From Actinokineospora terrae (GTDB lineage: Bacteria > Actinomycetota > Actinomycetes > Mycobacteriales > Pseudonocardiaceae): a DNA stretch of 64,000 nt. Positions 55,469 through 63,416 of this stretch are shown here, one piece after another. Below the pieces are notes generated by a model that saw only the letters and a list, made by a program, of their open reading frames with translations, was not told where the DNA came from and did not search any database. Every line of letters starts with the position of its first letter. Position 1 is the first letter of the stretch. Location: contig NZ_FOGI01000002.1 of NCBI RefSeq assembly GCF_900111175.1, positions 108,022 to 172,021 on the forward strand, written 5' to 3'. Made by a program: the position numbers and the translations under genes.

Positions 55469-56343
55469 GGCCGGGCCACCAGGCGCAGGCCGAGGTGGCA
55501 GGTCGAGGTGTCGACGGGCTGCCCCATGCGGGCGGCGGGGCGGTAGCGGCGGCAGTAGTCGGGTGCGCACAGGAAGGACCCGCCTTTGACCACGCGCCGG
55601 GGTACGTCCGATGTGGACGCAGAGCAGCACGAGCGGACCGGCGCGGAGTGCGGCGCGTACCAGTCCGAGGTCCACTCCCACACGTTGCCGATCATGTCGT
55701 GCAGGCCGTAGTCGTTGGCCGGGAACGAACCCACGGGCGCGGTCCCCGTGAAGCGGTCCTCCACGGTGTTGCGATAGGGAAAGGGCCCCTGCCAGGTGTT
55801 GGCCATGTGCGCCCCGCCGGGGGTCAGTTCGTCGCCCCAGGAATAGGGCTTGCGGTCCAGTCCCCCGCGGGCGGCGTACTCCCACTCCGCCTCCGTGGGG
55901 ATGTCCTTGCCCGCCCACGCCGCGTACGCCACAGCGTCGTCCCAGGCGAGGTGGACCACCGGGTGGTCCAGGAGCCGCCGGATCGAGCTGCCCAGGCCTG
56001 CCGGGCGCCGCCAGTTCGCGCCCGGGACGTAGTGCCACCAGTTGTGGTTGTCCCGCATGTCAACCGGCCCGGGTGGCGGCACGAACACCACCGACGCGGG
56101 CACCAGTGAGCACGGGTCGACATCGGGGTAGTCGCTCGGGTCGGGTGCGCGTTCGGCGACCGTGACGTGCCCGGTGTCGGTGACGAAGCGGGCGAAGTCG
56201 CGGTTGGTGACCGTGGTCCGGTCGATCCAGAACCCGGCCACGGCGACCTCGTGGACCGGCGCTTCCTCGGGGTAGTGCTCGTCGGAGCCCATCGCGAACG
56301 TCCCGGCCCCGATCCACACCATGCCCTCGCGGCGGGCGATCAT
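55465..56343 (-). CDS. Formylglycine-generating enzyme (sulfatase activator)
   Basis: A 292-residue SUMF1/FGE protein that converts the sulfatase Cys to formylglycine using copper and O2. It shows MVWIGAGTFAMGSDEHYPEEAPVHEV, FWIDRTTVTNRDFARFV, LPTEAEWEYAARGG in the form IPTEAEWEYAARGG, MIGNVWEWTSDWY, and the copper-binding Cys pair in GGSFLCAPDYCRRYRPAAR. Overlaps of 4 bases with both neighbours place it in an operon with the sulfatase and a DUF308 protein. Confidence 0.94.
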   Translation of the reverse strand: MIARREGMVWIGAGTFAMGSDEHYPEEAPVHEVAVAGFWIDRTTVTNRDFARFVTDTGHVTVAERAPDPSDYPDVDPCSLVPASVVFVPPPGPVDMRDNHNWWHYVPGANWRRPAGLGSSIRRLLDHPVVHLAWDDAVAYAAWAGKDIPTEAEWEYAARGGLDRKPYSWGDELTPGGAHMANTWQGPFPYRNTVEDRFTGTAPVGSFPANDYGLHDMIGNVWEWTSDWYAPHSAPVRSCCSASTSDVPRRVVKGGSFLCAPDYCRRYRPAARMGQPVDTSTCHLGLRLVARP

Positions 56344-56903
56344 CGCCCGGTCGGGCGGGTGCGGACGGCCTCGACGGCGGTGACGGCCCCGAGGACGATC
56401 AGGCCGACGCCGAGCGCGACCTCCAGTGCTGCGAGCGAGATCCCGGGCTGTACCAGGACGTAGACGCCCGCGATCGCGCTCAGCACGCCCAGGGCGACCG
56501 ACCAGCCCCCTCCCCCGCCGTCACCGAGTGCGGCCACCACCGCCAGGACGCCGCTGACGAGCCACCACGAGCCGATCAGCACGGCGAGCAGTGCCAGGGT
56601 CTGCAACGGCGCCCGCAGGCACAGCACGCCCACCAGCAGCGACAGCGCGCCGAGCAGGCCGAGCAGCACCCGGCTCCCGCCGGACCCGGAGTCGGCGATG
56701 GCCTGCACGACGCGCACGACCCCGTTGGCCATCAACGTGATCCCGAACAGGACCGCCAACAGGACCAGCGAGGCGCCCGGCCAGACCAGGGCGGCCACCC
56801 CGACCCCGACCATCAGCACCCCGTTGAGCACGCCCCAGTGCCCGCTCGCGCGTCCCCGGGTCGGGTTCACCCGCGCGTCGGGCCCACCTCGCTGTCGCGT
56901 CAT
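56340..56903 (-). CDS. HdeD-like DUF308 membrane protein
   Basis: A 187-residue membrane protein with six hydrophobic helices arranged as three hairpins (VLNGVLMVGVGVAALVWPG, LFGITLMANGVVRVVQAI and so on), the HdeD/DUF308 repeat pattern. The family's role (acid or envelope stress) is poorly defined. It is the first gene of the FGE-sulfatase operon, overlapping FGE by 4 bases, and is divergent from the SulP transporter. Confidence 0.85.
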   Translation of the reverse strand: MTRQRGGPDARVNPTRGRASGHWGVLNGVLMVGVGVAALVWPGASLVLLAVLFGITLMANGVVRVVQAIADSGSGGSRVLLGLLGALSLLVGVLCLRAPLQTLALLAVLIGSWWLVSGVLAVVAALGDGGGGGWSVALGVLSAIAGVYVLVQPGISLAALEVALGVGLIVLGAVTAVEAVRTRPTGR

Positions 56904-57005
56904 GCGTCTCGACCTCTCCTCGACGAATGCCGCCAGGGTCGTTCAGCCGACCGGCGCACCGCATCACCCCCGGCGGGCGGACCGAGCACATCGCCGGGTC
57001 GACTC

Positions 57006-57020
57006 CACCTGTCACAGGTG
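57006..57020. promoter_or_regulatory. Inverted repeat CACCTG-TCA-CAGGTG
   Basis: A perfect 6-base inverted repeat in the 175-base gap between the divergent sulfatase operon and the SulP gene, 59 bases before the SulP start. A candidate operator for co-control of the two. Confidence 0.5.
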
Positions 57021-57078
57021 AAGCCCCTGCCCGGCCGCGACCCGACACTGACGGCCGACCGTCGACAAAGGAGGGTGC

Positions 57079-58713
57079 ATGGCCGCACTGGCCAAGCTGG
57101 TACCGATAGTCGGATGGCTACCCGGGTACCGGCGGGCGTGGCTTTCCGTCGACCTGCTCGCCGGGCTGAGCGTCGCCGCGCTCGTCGTCCCGGAAGGCAT
57201 GGCGTACGCGCAGTTGGCGGGGATGCCGCCGCAGACCGCGTTCTCCATCACCCCGGTCGCCCTGCTGCTGTACGCCGTCTTCGGGACTTCCAGGCAGCTG
57301 GTGATCGCCGACTCCGCCACGGTCGCGGTGCTGTCGGCGGCCGCGGTCGGCGCTCTCGCGGCGACGGGATCGGCGGAGTTCATCGCGCTCACCGGCGCGT
57401 TGGCGATCGTCACCGGCCTGGTCATGGCGCTGGCGGGCGTGTTGCGGCTCGGGCGGTTCTCGCAGTTCTTCTCCGAGTCCGTGCTGACCGGGTTCGTCAC
57501 CGGGTTGGCACTGGTCATCGCCGTGAAGCAGGTGCCGAAGGTGCTGGGCATCGAGGGCGGCGGCCAGGGGTTCTTCGACCGGGTCTGGCTGATCGTGCGG
57601 CACCTGGGCGACACCCACCTCGCCACGCTGGCGGTCGGGGCGGGCTGCGTGGCGCTGATGCTCGTCGTGGAACGGTTCCTGCCTCGGGTGCCCGTGGCGC
57701 TGATCGCGGTGGTCGCCGGGATCGCGGTCTCGGCGCTGCTCGGCCTCGACGGCAACGGTGTGGATGTCGTGGGCGAGCTGCCCAGCGGCTTGACAACTCC
57801 TGCCGTGCCCGATGTGTCCTTCGAGGACCTGGTGACGCTGGCGGGTAGCGCGGCGGGTCTGGCCCTGGTCACCTTCGCCGAGGCGATCGGTCCGGCTCGG
57901 TCCCTGGCTCGCAAGCACGGCAACACGATCGACCCCGACGCCGAGCTGCGGGCGTTGGGCGCGGCCAACATCGGCGCGGGCTTCTTCCGCGGGTACCCGG
58001 TCGGCGCGAGCCTGTCGAAGTCGGCGGCGAACGACCTGGCGGGTGCCCGGTCCGCTGTCTCGCTGCTCACCGCGGCCGTGGTCACAGCCGTGGTCGCGTT
58101 GGTGTTGACCGGGTTGTTCGCCCCGTTGCCGGAGGCGGTATTGGGCGGGATCGTGCTGGTTGCCGTGTCGCGGATGGTCAAGGTCAGGCAACTGCGCCGG
58201 TTGTGGCGACTGCGCCGGACCGACTTCGTGCTGGCCGCCGTCGCGTTGCTGGGTGTGCTGGTACTGGACGTGTTGCCCGGCTTGGCGGTGGCGGTCCTGG
58301 TGTCCGTGGTGGCGGTCATCTACCGGGCGGCCCGCGCGGGGATCTCGACGCTGGGACGGGGCTCGGACGGCACCGGGTTGGTCGCCGACGGCTCGCCGGT
58401 GCCGGGCGTGCTCGTGGTTCGTCCGGATGGTCCGGTCTTCTTCGCCAACGCCGTCGCTGTGCACGAGGCCGTCATCGCGCTGTTGGGCGGGGCGCGCACC
58501 GTGGTGATCGACCTGGAGTCCACAACGGACCTCGACGTTCCCGCGGCGGACATGCTGTCCGACCTCCACGCCGACCTGTCGGGCCGCGGGGTCGAGCTAC
58601 GCCTGGCCAGGGCTCACCGCGAGGTCCGAGCGCTGCTCGCCGAGACCGGCTTCACCGATCGGATCGGCGCCGACCACCTGCACACCACGACGGAGGCCGC
58701 CCTGATCCGCTAG
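57079..58713 (+). CDS. SulP family sulfate/anion transporter with STAS domain
   Basis: A 544-residue membrane protein. The SulP signature region is LLAGLSVAALVVPEGMAYAQLAGMPPQ, with about ten further hydrophobic helices (NIGAGFFRGYPVGASLSKSAAND in the core). A C-terminal STAS domain follows from about residue 440 (LVVRPDGPVFFANAV, VVIDLESTTDLDVPAADML). It probably imports sulfate, though bicarbonate is possible in this family. The ATG follows AAAGGAGG. Its stop overlaps the stop of the convergent next gene at a shared CTAG. Confidence 0.92.
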   Translation: MAALAKLVPIVGWLPGYRRAWLSVDLLAGLSVAALVVPEGMAYAQLAGMPPQTAFSITPVALLLYAVFGTSRQLVIADSATVAVLSAAAVGALAATGSAEFIALTGALAIVTGLVMALAGVLRLGRFSQFFSESVLTGFVTGLALVIAVKQVPKVLGIEGGGQGFFDRVWLIVRHLGDTHLATLAVGAGCVALMLVVERFLPRVPVALIAVVAGIAVSALLGLDGNGVDVVGELPSGLTTPAVPDVSFEDLVTLAGSAAGLALVTFAEAIGPARSLARKHGNTIDPDAELRALGAANIGAGFFRGYPVGASLSKSAANDLAGARSAVSLLTAAVVTAVVALVLTGLFAPLPEAVLGGIVLVAVSRMVKVRQLRRLWRLRRTDFVLAAVALLGVLVLDVLPGLAVAVLVSVVAVIYRAARAGISTLGRGSDGTGLVADGSPVPGVLVVRPDGPVFFANAVAVHEAVIALLGGARTVVIDLESTTDLDVPAADMLSDLHADLSGRGVELRLARAHREVRALLAETGFTDRIGADHLHTTTEAALIR

Positions 58714-59444
58714 TCGGGCCAGGTGTCGAGCGGCCGCAGGGTGACGGTGACGAACGGGGGTTCGTCCGCGTAGACCTCGCTGATCATGGTGGGGCCGACC
58801 TCGATGGCCCTGGCCCGCGCGCCGGAGTCGAATTGGCGGCTCAGCCTGCGCTGCTCGCCCACGTAGCGACCGGCGCGGTAGCCGAGGTAGGGGAAGGCGA
58901 AGATCTCGGCGATGAACAGGTACATGTAGGTCTCCTCGAACGCGAGCAAGGCGACGAAGACCGCCGTCACCCCGATCCCGATGAGGAAGCCGATCGCCTT
59001 GCCCACCTTCCCGGCGAAGGTGACATCGCGGTCGAGCGGCGTGCTGGCGGCCACGTCCGAGCTGAGGTGACCACCCAGGTGGATCATGGCGTCGGACATC
59101 GCCCTGGCCAGCCGCTCGGCCGCGACGGCGTCGGTGAGCCCCGGGTCCGCGCGCCGGGCCCGGTCGATCCCCTTGAGGAGCCCGCCCAGGTGCAGCGTGA
59201 TCACGCGGTCGGGCACGCGGTGGTCGTGGATGTCGTCGCGCACCGTGCCCACCACGCGGACCCGGGTGGCCTCGGCCAGGATCCGGTGGACACCGAGCCT
59301 GGTCAGGAACCCCCGGAACGCCGCCATGTCCACCCGCACCGACTCGACGTAGCGCGGCAGTTCCACCAGGTCGTCCCAGAGCGGCCTGCGGTCCTCGGCC
59401 ACCTCGGTCAGGTAGAGCTCGACAACATCGTCCTGCTGCGCCAT
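58710..59444 (-). CDS. Conserved hypothetical membrane protein
   Basis: A 244-residue protein I do not recognise. The first 160 residues are soluble and charged (LYLTEVAEDRRPLWDDLVELPRY). Two adjacent hydrophobic helices follow around residues 150-190 (IGFLIGIGVTAVFVALLAF, YLFIAEIFAFPYLGYRAG), then a charged C-terminal tail. The ATG at 59444 has GGAGG upstream and is preferred to earlier starts. It is convergent with and touches the SulP gene; it has no clear operon partner. Confidence 0.75.
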   Translation of the reverse strand: MAQQDDVVELYLTEVAEDRRPLWDDLVELPRYVESVRVDMAAFRGFLTRLGVHRILAEATRVRVVGTVRDDIHDHRVPDRVITLHLGGLLKGIDRARRADPGLTDAVAAERLARAMSDAMIHLGGHLSSDVAASTPLDRDVTFAGKVGKAIGFLIGIGVTAVFVALLAFEETYMYLFIAEIFAFPYLGYRAGRYVGEQRRLSRQFDSGARARAIEVGPTMISEVYADEPPFVTVTLRPLDTWPD

Positions 59445-59646
59445 GTCCGGACCTCCTCCGCTCACTGGAGGAAGTGATAGCAGCACCGGCGCGGCACCGT
59501 GGCGGGTTTGATCAAGACCGCGGCCGAGCACCGCTGGTTGGACGCGCCTGGCACAACCTCCGGCCGCCGCACCCCGTCGCCTGACCCGGCCTGCCGACAC
59601 CTGGGCCTGATCATCGTCCGCAGTGGACTTCCTACGCCCGGGTTGG

Positions 59647-59982
59647 TCAGCGGCGTACCTGGTAGCGCAGGTGGAGTACTCGGTTGCCCTGGAGCACCTC
59701 GGGATCCTCCAGCAGGTGCCGCGCGTCGACCGGGCCGAAGTAGCGCTTGCCGGAGCCGAGCACCACGGGGACGACGTCCATGCGCACCTCGTCGACCAGG
59801 CCGATCCGGTCCCAGTACGCCCGGGTGTGGTCGTACGGCGTCTGCGACACCTTGAGCGCGCCGGTCTCGTCCAGCGGGACGTCGCCGCTGGTCAGCCAGT
59901 CGAACAGGGGTCCGGGCTGGTCGGTGTCGTCCGCGATGGAGCCGTCGACCGGCACCGACCCGTACATGACCACCTTGCCCAC
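59647..59982 (-). pseudogene. RibD/DHFR-like reductase with large internal deletion
   Basis: Only 111 residues remain of a protein normally near 190-200. The N-terminus (GKVVMYGSVPVDGSIADDTDQPGPLFDWL) and C-terminus (LVDEVRMDVVPVVLGSGKRYFG and RVLHLRYQVRR) are well conserved, but they are joined directly at TRAYWDRIG-LVDEV. The central NADPH-binding part (GRHVFDxxDGW to the GGxxxxAxxLAAGL region) is missing in frame. The full-length relative at 21.3 kb shows what is lost. It is probably inactive. Confidence 0.75.
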
Positions 59983-60021
59983 GGCGCCCTCCTCTGCTTC
60001 GGGGTGCCCCGAGCAGGCGGG

Positions 60022-60804
60022 TCAGTTCAGCGGTCGGGTGCCCTCGGGGACGCCGCCGCCCTGGTGGACGGATTCGACGAGTTCCGCCAGGGCGGTGAGC
60101 GCGACTCGCTGGGACAGCGGGCCGTAGGACACCCGGGCCACACCGAGGCGCTCCAGGTCGGCCAGCGGGGGCGTGCCGGGGAGGCCGATCAGGGTCAGGC
60201 GCTGCGGGCCGACCGCGTCCACCAGCGCGGTGACCTGGTCGAGGTCGAGCTTGCCGGGGACGAACACCACCGGCGCGCCCGCGTCGAGGTAGGCGCGGCT
60301 GCGCTCGATGGCGTCGGCCAGCACCTCGGCGGGGTCGCGGTCGCCCGCCTTGACGAACACGTCGGTGCGGGCGTTGAGCACGAAGTCCGCGACACCCTCC
60401 GCCTCAGCCGCCGCGATCACCGCCGCCACCTGCGCCGCGGCCTCGGCGATCGGCTTGACCTGGTCCTCCAGGTTCGCGCCGACCACACCGACCGCGATCG
60501 CCCTGCGGATCGTGTCGGCCGCGTCGCCGTACCCGCCCTCGAGGTCGGCGGTGACGGGCAGGTCGGTCGCGTCGACGATGTTCTTGACCTCGGCGATCAT
60601 CTCCGCCACCGGGATCTTCTCGCCGTCCGGGTAACCGCGACTGGCGGCGATCGAGTGGCTCGCGGTGGCCAGCGCCTTGGTGCCCGGGATGTCGGCGACC
60701 ACCTTGGCGGTGATGGCGTCCCACACGTTCACCACGGTGAGCAGGGCTGGGTCGCGGTGCAGGCGCAGCAACTCCCGCGCGCGGTCAGACTGGCTGCTGG
60801 ACAT
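60022..60804 (-). CDS. Isocitrate lyase/PEP mutase superfamily protein
   Basis: A 260-residue TIM-barrel enzyme: LTVVNVWDAITAKVV, ATASHSIAASRGYPDG, the metal-binding VTADLEGGYGD, GANLEDQ and FVLNARTDVFVK. The KKCGH active-site loop of isocitrate and methylisocitrate lyases is not seen, so it is closer to the PEP-mutase/oxaloacetate-hydrolase-like branch common in actinobacteria. It could cleave or rearrange a small 2-oxo acid. It is 39 bases upstream of the decayed reductase. Confidence 0.85.
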   Translation of the reverse strand: MSSSQSDRARELLRLHRDPALLTVVNVWDAITAKVVADIPGTKALATASHSIAASRGYPDGEKIPVAEMIAEVKNIVDATDLPVTADLEGGYGDAADTIRRAIAVGVVGANLEDQVKPIAEAAAQVAAVIAAAEAEGVADFVLNARTDVFVKAGDRDPAEVLADAIERSRAYLDAGAPVVFVPGKLDLDQVTALVDAVGPQRLTLIGLPGTPPLADLERLGVARVSYGPLSQRVALTALAELVESVHQGGGVPEGTRPLN

Positions 60805-60891
60805 CTGCTCTCCCCTGGTGGGCCTGGATGGATCACTGAGCGCGATACTGGCCGACTTCCCCCGGCCGCGCCACGTGGGCTGTGTTACGGC

Positions 60892-61785
60892 TCAGGTGAT
60901 GGGAGATCCGCCGGTGACGGCGATGACCTCGCCGGTGGTGTAGCTGGATTCCTGGGAGGCGAGGAAGACGTAGGTGGGGGCGAGTTCGGCTGGTTGGGCG
61001 GGCCTGCCGAGGGGTGCCTGGGCGCCGAAGGACTCGACCTTGTCGGGCGGCATGGTGGCGGGGATGAGCGGTGTCCAGACGGGGCCGGGCGCGACGGAGT
61101 TGACCCGGATGCCGCGGTCGATGAGGTTGAGCGCCAGGCCCTTGGTGAAGTTGACGATCGCGGCCTTGGAGGTGGCGTAGTCGAGCAGGTGCGGCGAGGG
61201 CTGGAAGGCCTGGACGGAGGAGGTCGTGATGATCGACGATCCCGGTGCCAGGTGCGGGAGCGCGGCCTTGCAGAGCCAGAACAGGGCGTAGACGTTGGTC
61301 TTGAGGACGCGGTCGAACTGCTCGGTGTCGATCTCCGGCAGCCCGCCGTCGCGCGACATCTGGTAGGCGGCGTTGATGACGAGGACGTCGATGCGGCCGA
61401 ACGCGGCCACCGCCTGCTCGACCACGCGCGCGTTCTCGGCCTCGATACTCAGGTCGCAGACGACGACCTCCGCGCGCCTGCCCGCGTCGGTCACCAGCTC
61501 GACGGTGGCCCGCGCGTCGTCTTCCTCGTCGGGCAGGCAGGTGATCAGGACATCCGCGCCTTCCCGGGCGAACGCGATCGCCACCGCGCGGCCGATACCC
61601 GAGTCCCCACCGGTGATCACCGCGACGGTGTCGGTCAACCTGCTCGACCCGCGGTAGGTGCGCTCCCCGTGATCGGGCTCGCTGTCCATCTGGTTGGTGG
61701 GGCCGGGGTGGTCGATGTCCTCCCCCGCGGCCACCGGACCCGGGTACTGCGTGCGCGGATCACGGCGAGTGGACTGGTCGGCCAT
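60892..61785 (-). CDS. Short-chain dehydrogenase (YghA/general stress type)
   Basis: A 297-residue SDR with an N-terminal extension of about 45 residues (TQYPGPVAAGEDIDHPGPTNQMDSEPDHGE), typical of the Gsp39/YghA group. Cofactor motif VITGGDSGIGRAVA; active site TTSSVQAFQPSPHLLDYATSKAA with Ser, Tyr and Lys all present; C-terminal ASQESSYTTGEVIAVTGG. It probably reduces aldehydes or ketones with NAD(P)H during stress. Complete, unlike the SDR at 62.8 kb. Confidence 0.88.
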   Translation of the reverse strand: MADQSTRRDPRTQYPGPVAAGEDIDHPGPTNQMDSEPDHGERTYRGSSRLTDTVAVITGGDSGIGRAVAIAFAREGADVLITCLPDEEDDARATVELVTDAGRRAEVVVCDLSIEAENARVVEQAVAAFGRIDVLVINAAYQMSRDGGLPEIDTEQFDRVLKTNVYALFWLCKAALPHLAPGSSIITTSSVQAFQPSPHLLDYATSKAAIVNFTKGLALNLIDRGIRVNSVAPGPVWTPLIPATMPPDKVESFGAQAPLGRPAQPAELAPTYVFLASQESSYTTGEVIAVTGGSPIT

Positions 61786-61845
61786 CTGACTCTCCCCGAG
61801 GTCGTTTCGCGAGGATGCCCCGGCAGCGGGCCGCCAAACCGCCCC

Positions 61846-62236
61846 TAACGGAGGAAAGCAGTCCGGCGGCGCGGTCGGTCTCCTCGTGGACGCGGTCGAT
61901 GGTCAGGCCCGCTCGGTAGTCCTCCAGCATGGCCCGGACCACGTCGGGGTGGTCGAGGACCAGGACGCAACGCGACCGCGCTCCCCCGGTCATGACCCGC
62001 TACGGCGAACCGGTCGTGGCCCAGGGCGCGCATCAGCGACCTCGCGTCGCCTGCTACTGCCCGCTTGGAGTGTGCCGAGTGGTCCGGTCCCCGCGATCTG
62101 CCGTAACCGCGCAGGTCGGGGCACACCACGGTGAACCCCTGCTCGACCAACACCGGCGCGACCCGATGCCACGTCGGCGCACAAACACCCGCGCCGCGCC
62201 CACGTCGATCGTCGACTCGGAGAAGTTCTCGAACAT
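61846..62236 (-). pseudogene. Frameshifted alpha/beta hydrolase (haloacetate dehalogenase-like)
   Basis: Three reading frames carry consecutive pieces of one alpha/beta hydrolase: MFENFSESTIDVGAARVFVRR (from 62236), then APVLVEQGFTVVCPDLRGYGRSRGP and MRALGHDRFAVAGHDRGSA with the Asp nucleophile region GHDRG, then DHPDVVRAMLEDYRAGLTID. The HG oxyanion segment and the part between GHDRG and DHPDVV are shortened or lost, and the C-terminal half with the catalytic His is absent. Clearly non-functional. Confidence 0.8.
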
Positions 62237-62361
62237 CGTGGCCACGTGCGGCGAATACCCATCTCATCGGCCATCCGGACTGCGGCTTGCGAGAAGAGCC
62301 GGCGGGAGCTTTCCGCGAGCAGGGCAGGCGCCCCTATCCGCTCGGCACAAAACGTGAATAC

Positions 62362-62391
62362 TTGCACTTTTCAGGCAAAAGCCGCTATTTT
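62362..62391 (+). promoter_or_regulatory. Candidate promoter of the DoxX gene
   Basis: TTGCAC (62362-62367) and TATTTT (62386-62391), 18 bases apart, lie in a locally AT-rich stretch about 40 bases before the DoxX start. They are near the sigma-70-type consensus. Confidence 0.4.
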
Positions 62392-62430
62392 CGCCCCACC
62401 GTTTAACTCTATCCGTGTCGAGGGTGAATC

Positions 62431-62805
62431 ATGCACATCGCGCTCTGGGTCATTGCCGTGCTCCTGGCGGCCGCGTTCGTGTACCCGGGGACGACAAAAC
62501 TGCGGTACGACCGGGAGCAGCTCGTCGAGGCGGGTCTCGGCTGGTACCGGGGCTGGCCGCCGGTGGCGATCAAGGTGCTCGGCGTCCTCGAGCTGCTGGC
62601 CGTGGTCGGGCTCGTGCTGCCCGCTGTGATCGACATCGCTCCGATCCTCGTGCCGATCGCCGCCACCGGTTTGGCGGTGACGATGGCGGGCGCGATGGTG
62701 GTGCACGCCCGGCGTGGCGAATTCCGCTACCTGGCACTGAATCTGGCGCTGCTGGTCCTCGCCGCGGTGGTGGCATGGGGACGGTTCGGCCCGTACGCCT
62801 TCTGA
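62431..62805 (+). CDS. DoxX family membrane protein
   Basis: A 124-residue protein with four hydrophobic helices: LWVIAVLLAAAFVYPGTTKL, VAIKVLGVLELLAVVGLVLP, PILVPIAATGLAVTMAGAMVV and LALNLALLVLAAVVAW. YPGTTKL corresponds to the SGxxKL pattern of DoxX proteins, which are linked to redox homeostasis in some actinobacteria. GAGGGTG lies a few bases before the ATG. It converges with the decayed SDR, 12 bases apart. Confidence 0.85.
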   Translation: MHIALWVIAVLLAAAFVYPGTTKLRYDREQLVEAGLGWYRGWPPVAIKVLGVLELLAVVGLVLPAVIDIAPILVPIAATGLAVTMAGAMVVHARRGEFRYLALNLALLVLAAVVAWGRFGPYAF

Positions 62806-62817
62806 CCACTATGTGAG

Positions 62818-63365
62818 TCAACCGGCGTAGGCCTTCGGGTAGTGGCGGCGGAGGTTGGTGGCGGTGATGCGGTCGAGGGCCCGGTCAGGCAGTACGCGAG
62901 CCAGGCGGGTGATCAGGGCGGCGTCTCGGCCGATGGTGTAGCGGGTGCGGGGTCTGCGGGTCGTCACGGCATTGGCGATGACCTTGGCCGCGGCGTCGGC
63001 GGTCACGCCCGAGATGGCGACCGTGCCGCCGGTCGAGCTGATGTTGACCACGCGCCCCCCGCCGCGCAGCAACGCGGGCAGCAGCGCCTGGGTCACGGCG
63101 ATGTGGCCGAACAGATCCACCTCGAACACCCGCCGCCACCGCGCCATCGGCAGGGCCTCGACCGGTCCGTTCACCTGGATGCCCGCGTTGTTGACCAGCG
63201 CGTGCAGCACCCGCGCGTCACCGCCCGGATGGCGTCGGCGTCGCGGTCTCGTCGTACGCCCGCCAGGACGCGCAACCCCCGGCGGGCCAGTTCACGGGCC
63301 GTTGCCGCGCCCATGCCGGTGGATGCCCCGGTCACGACGACCAGCTTTTCAGATGACGTTGTCAT
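62818..63365 (-). pseudogene. Frameshifted and deleted short-chain dehydrogenase
   Basis: The N-terminal piece (VVVTGASTGMGAATARELARRGLRVLAGVRRD) is in one frame and ends in unrelated residues; the next piece (LHALVNNAGIQVNGPVEALPMARWRRVFEVDLFGHIAVTQALLP) is in another. The part between them is too short, and after RVVNISSTGGTVA the sequence jumps to a C-terminal segment, so the catalytic YxxxK is missing. About 180 residues remain of a usual 270-290. It is divergent from a TetR gene that probably once controlled it. Confidence 0.8.
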
Positions 63366-63400
63366 CCCACCGGCGCTACCAATTCAGATGACACCGTCAA
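63352..63400. promoter_or_regulatory. Pair of related inverted repeats, likely TetR operators
   Basis: TTCAGATGAC-GTT-GTCATC (perfect inverted repeat GATGAC/GTCATC at 63352-63366) and TTCAGATGAC-ACC-GTCAAC (63383-63400) are two copies of one motif 35 bases apart. They lie between the divergent SDR remnant and the TetR gene; the first overlaps the SDR start codon. Confidence 0.6.
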
Positions 63401-63416
63401 CTGTATGCTGGGCGCC

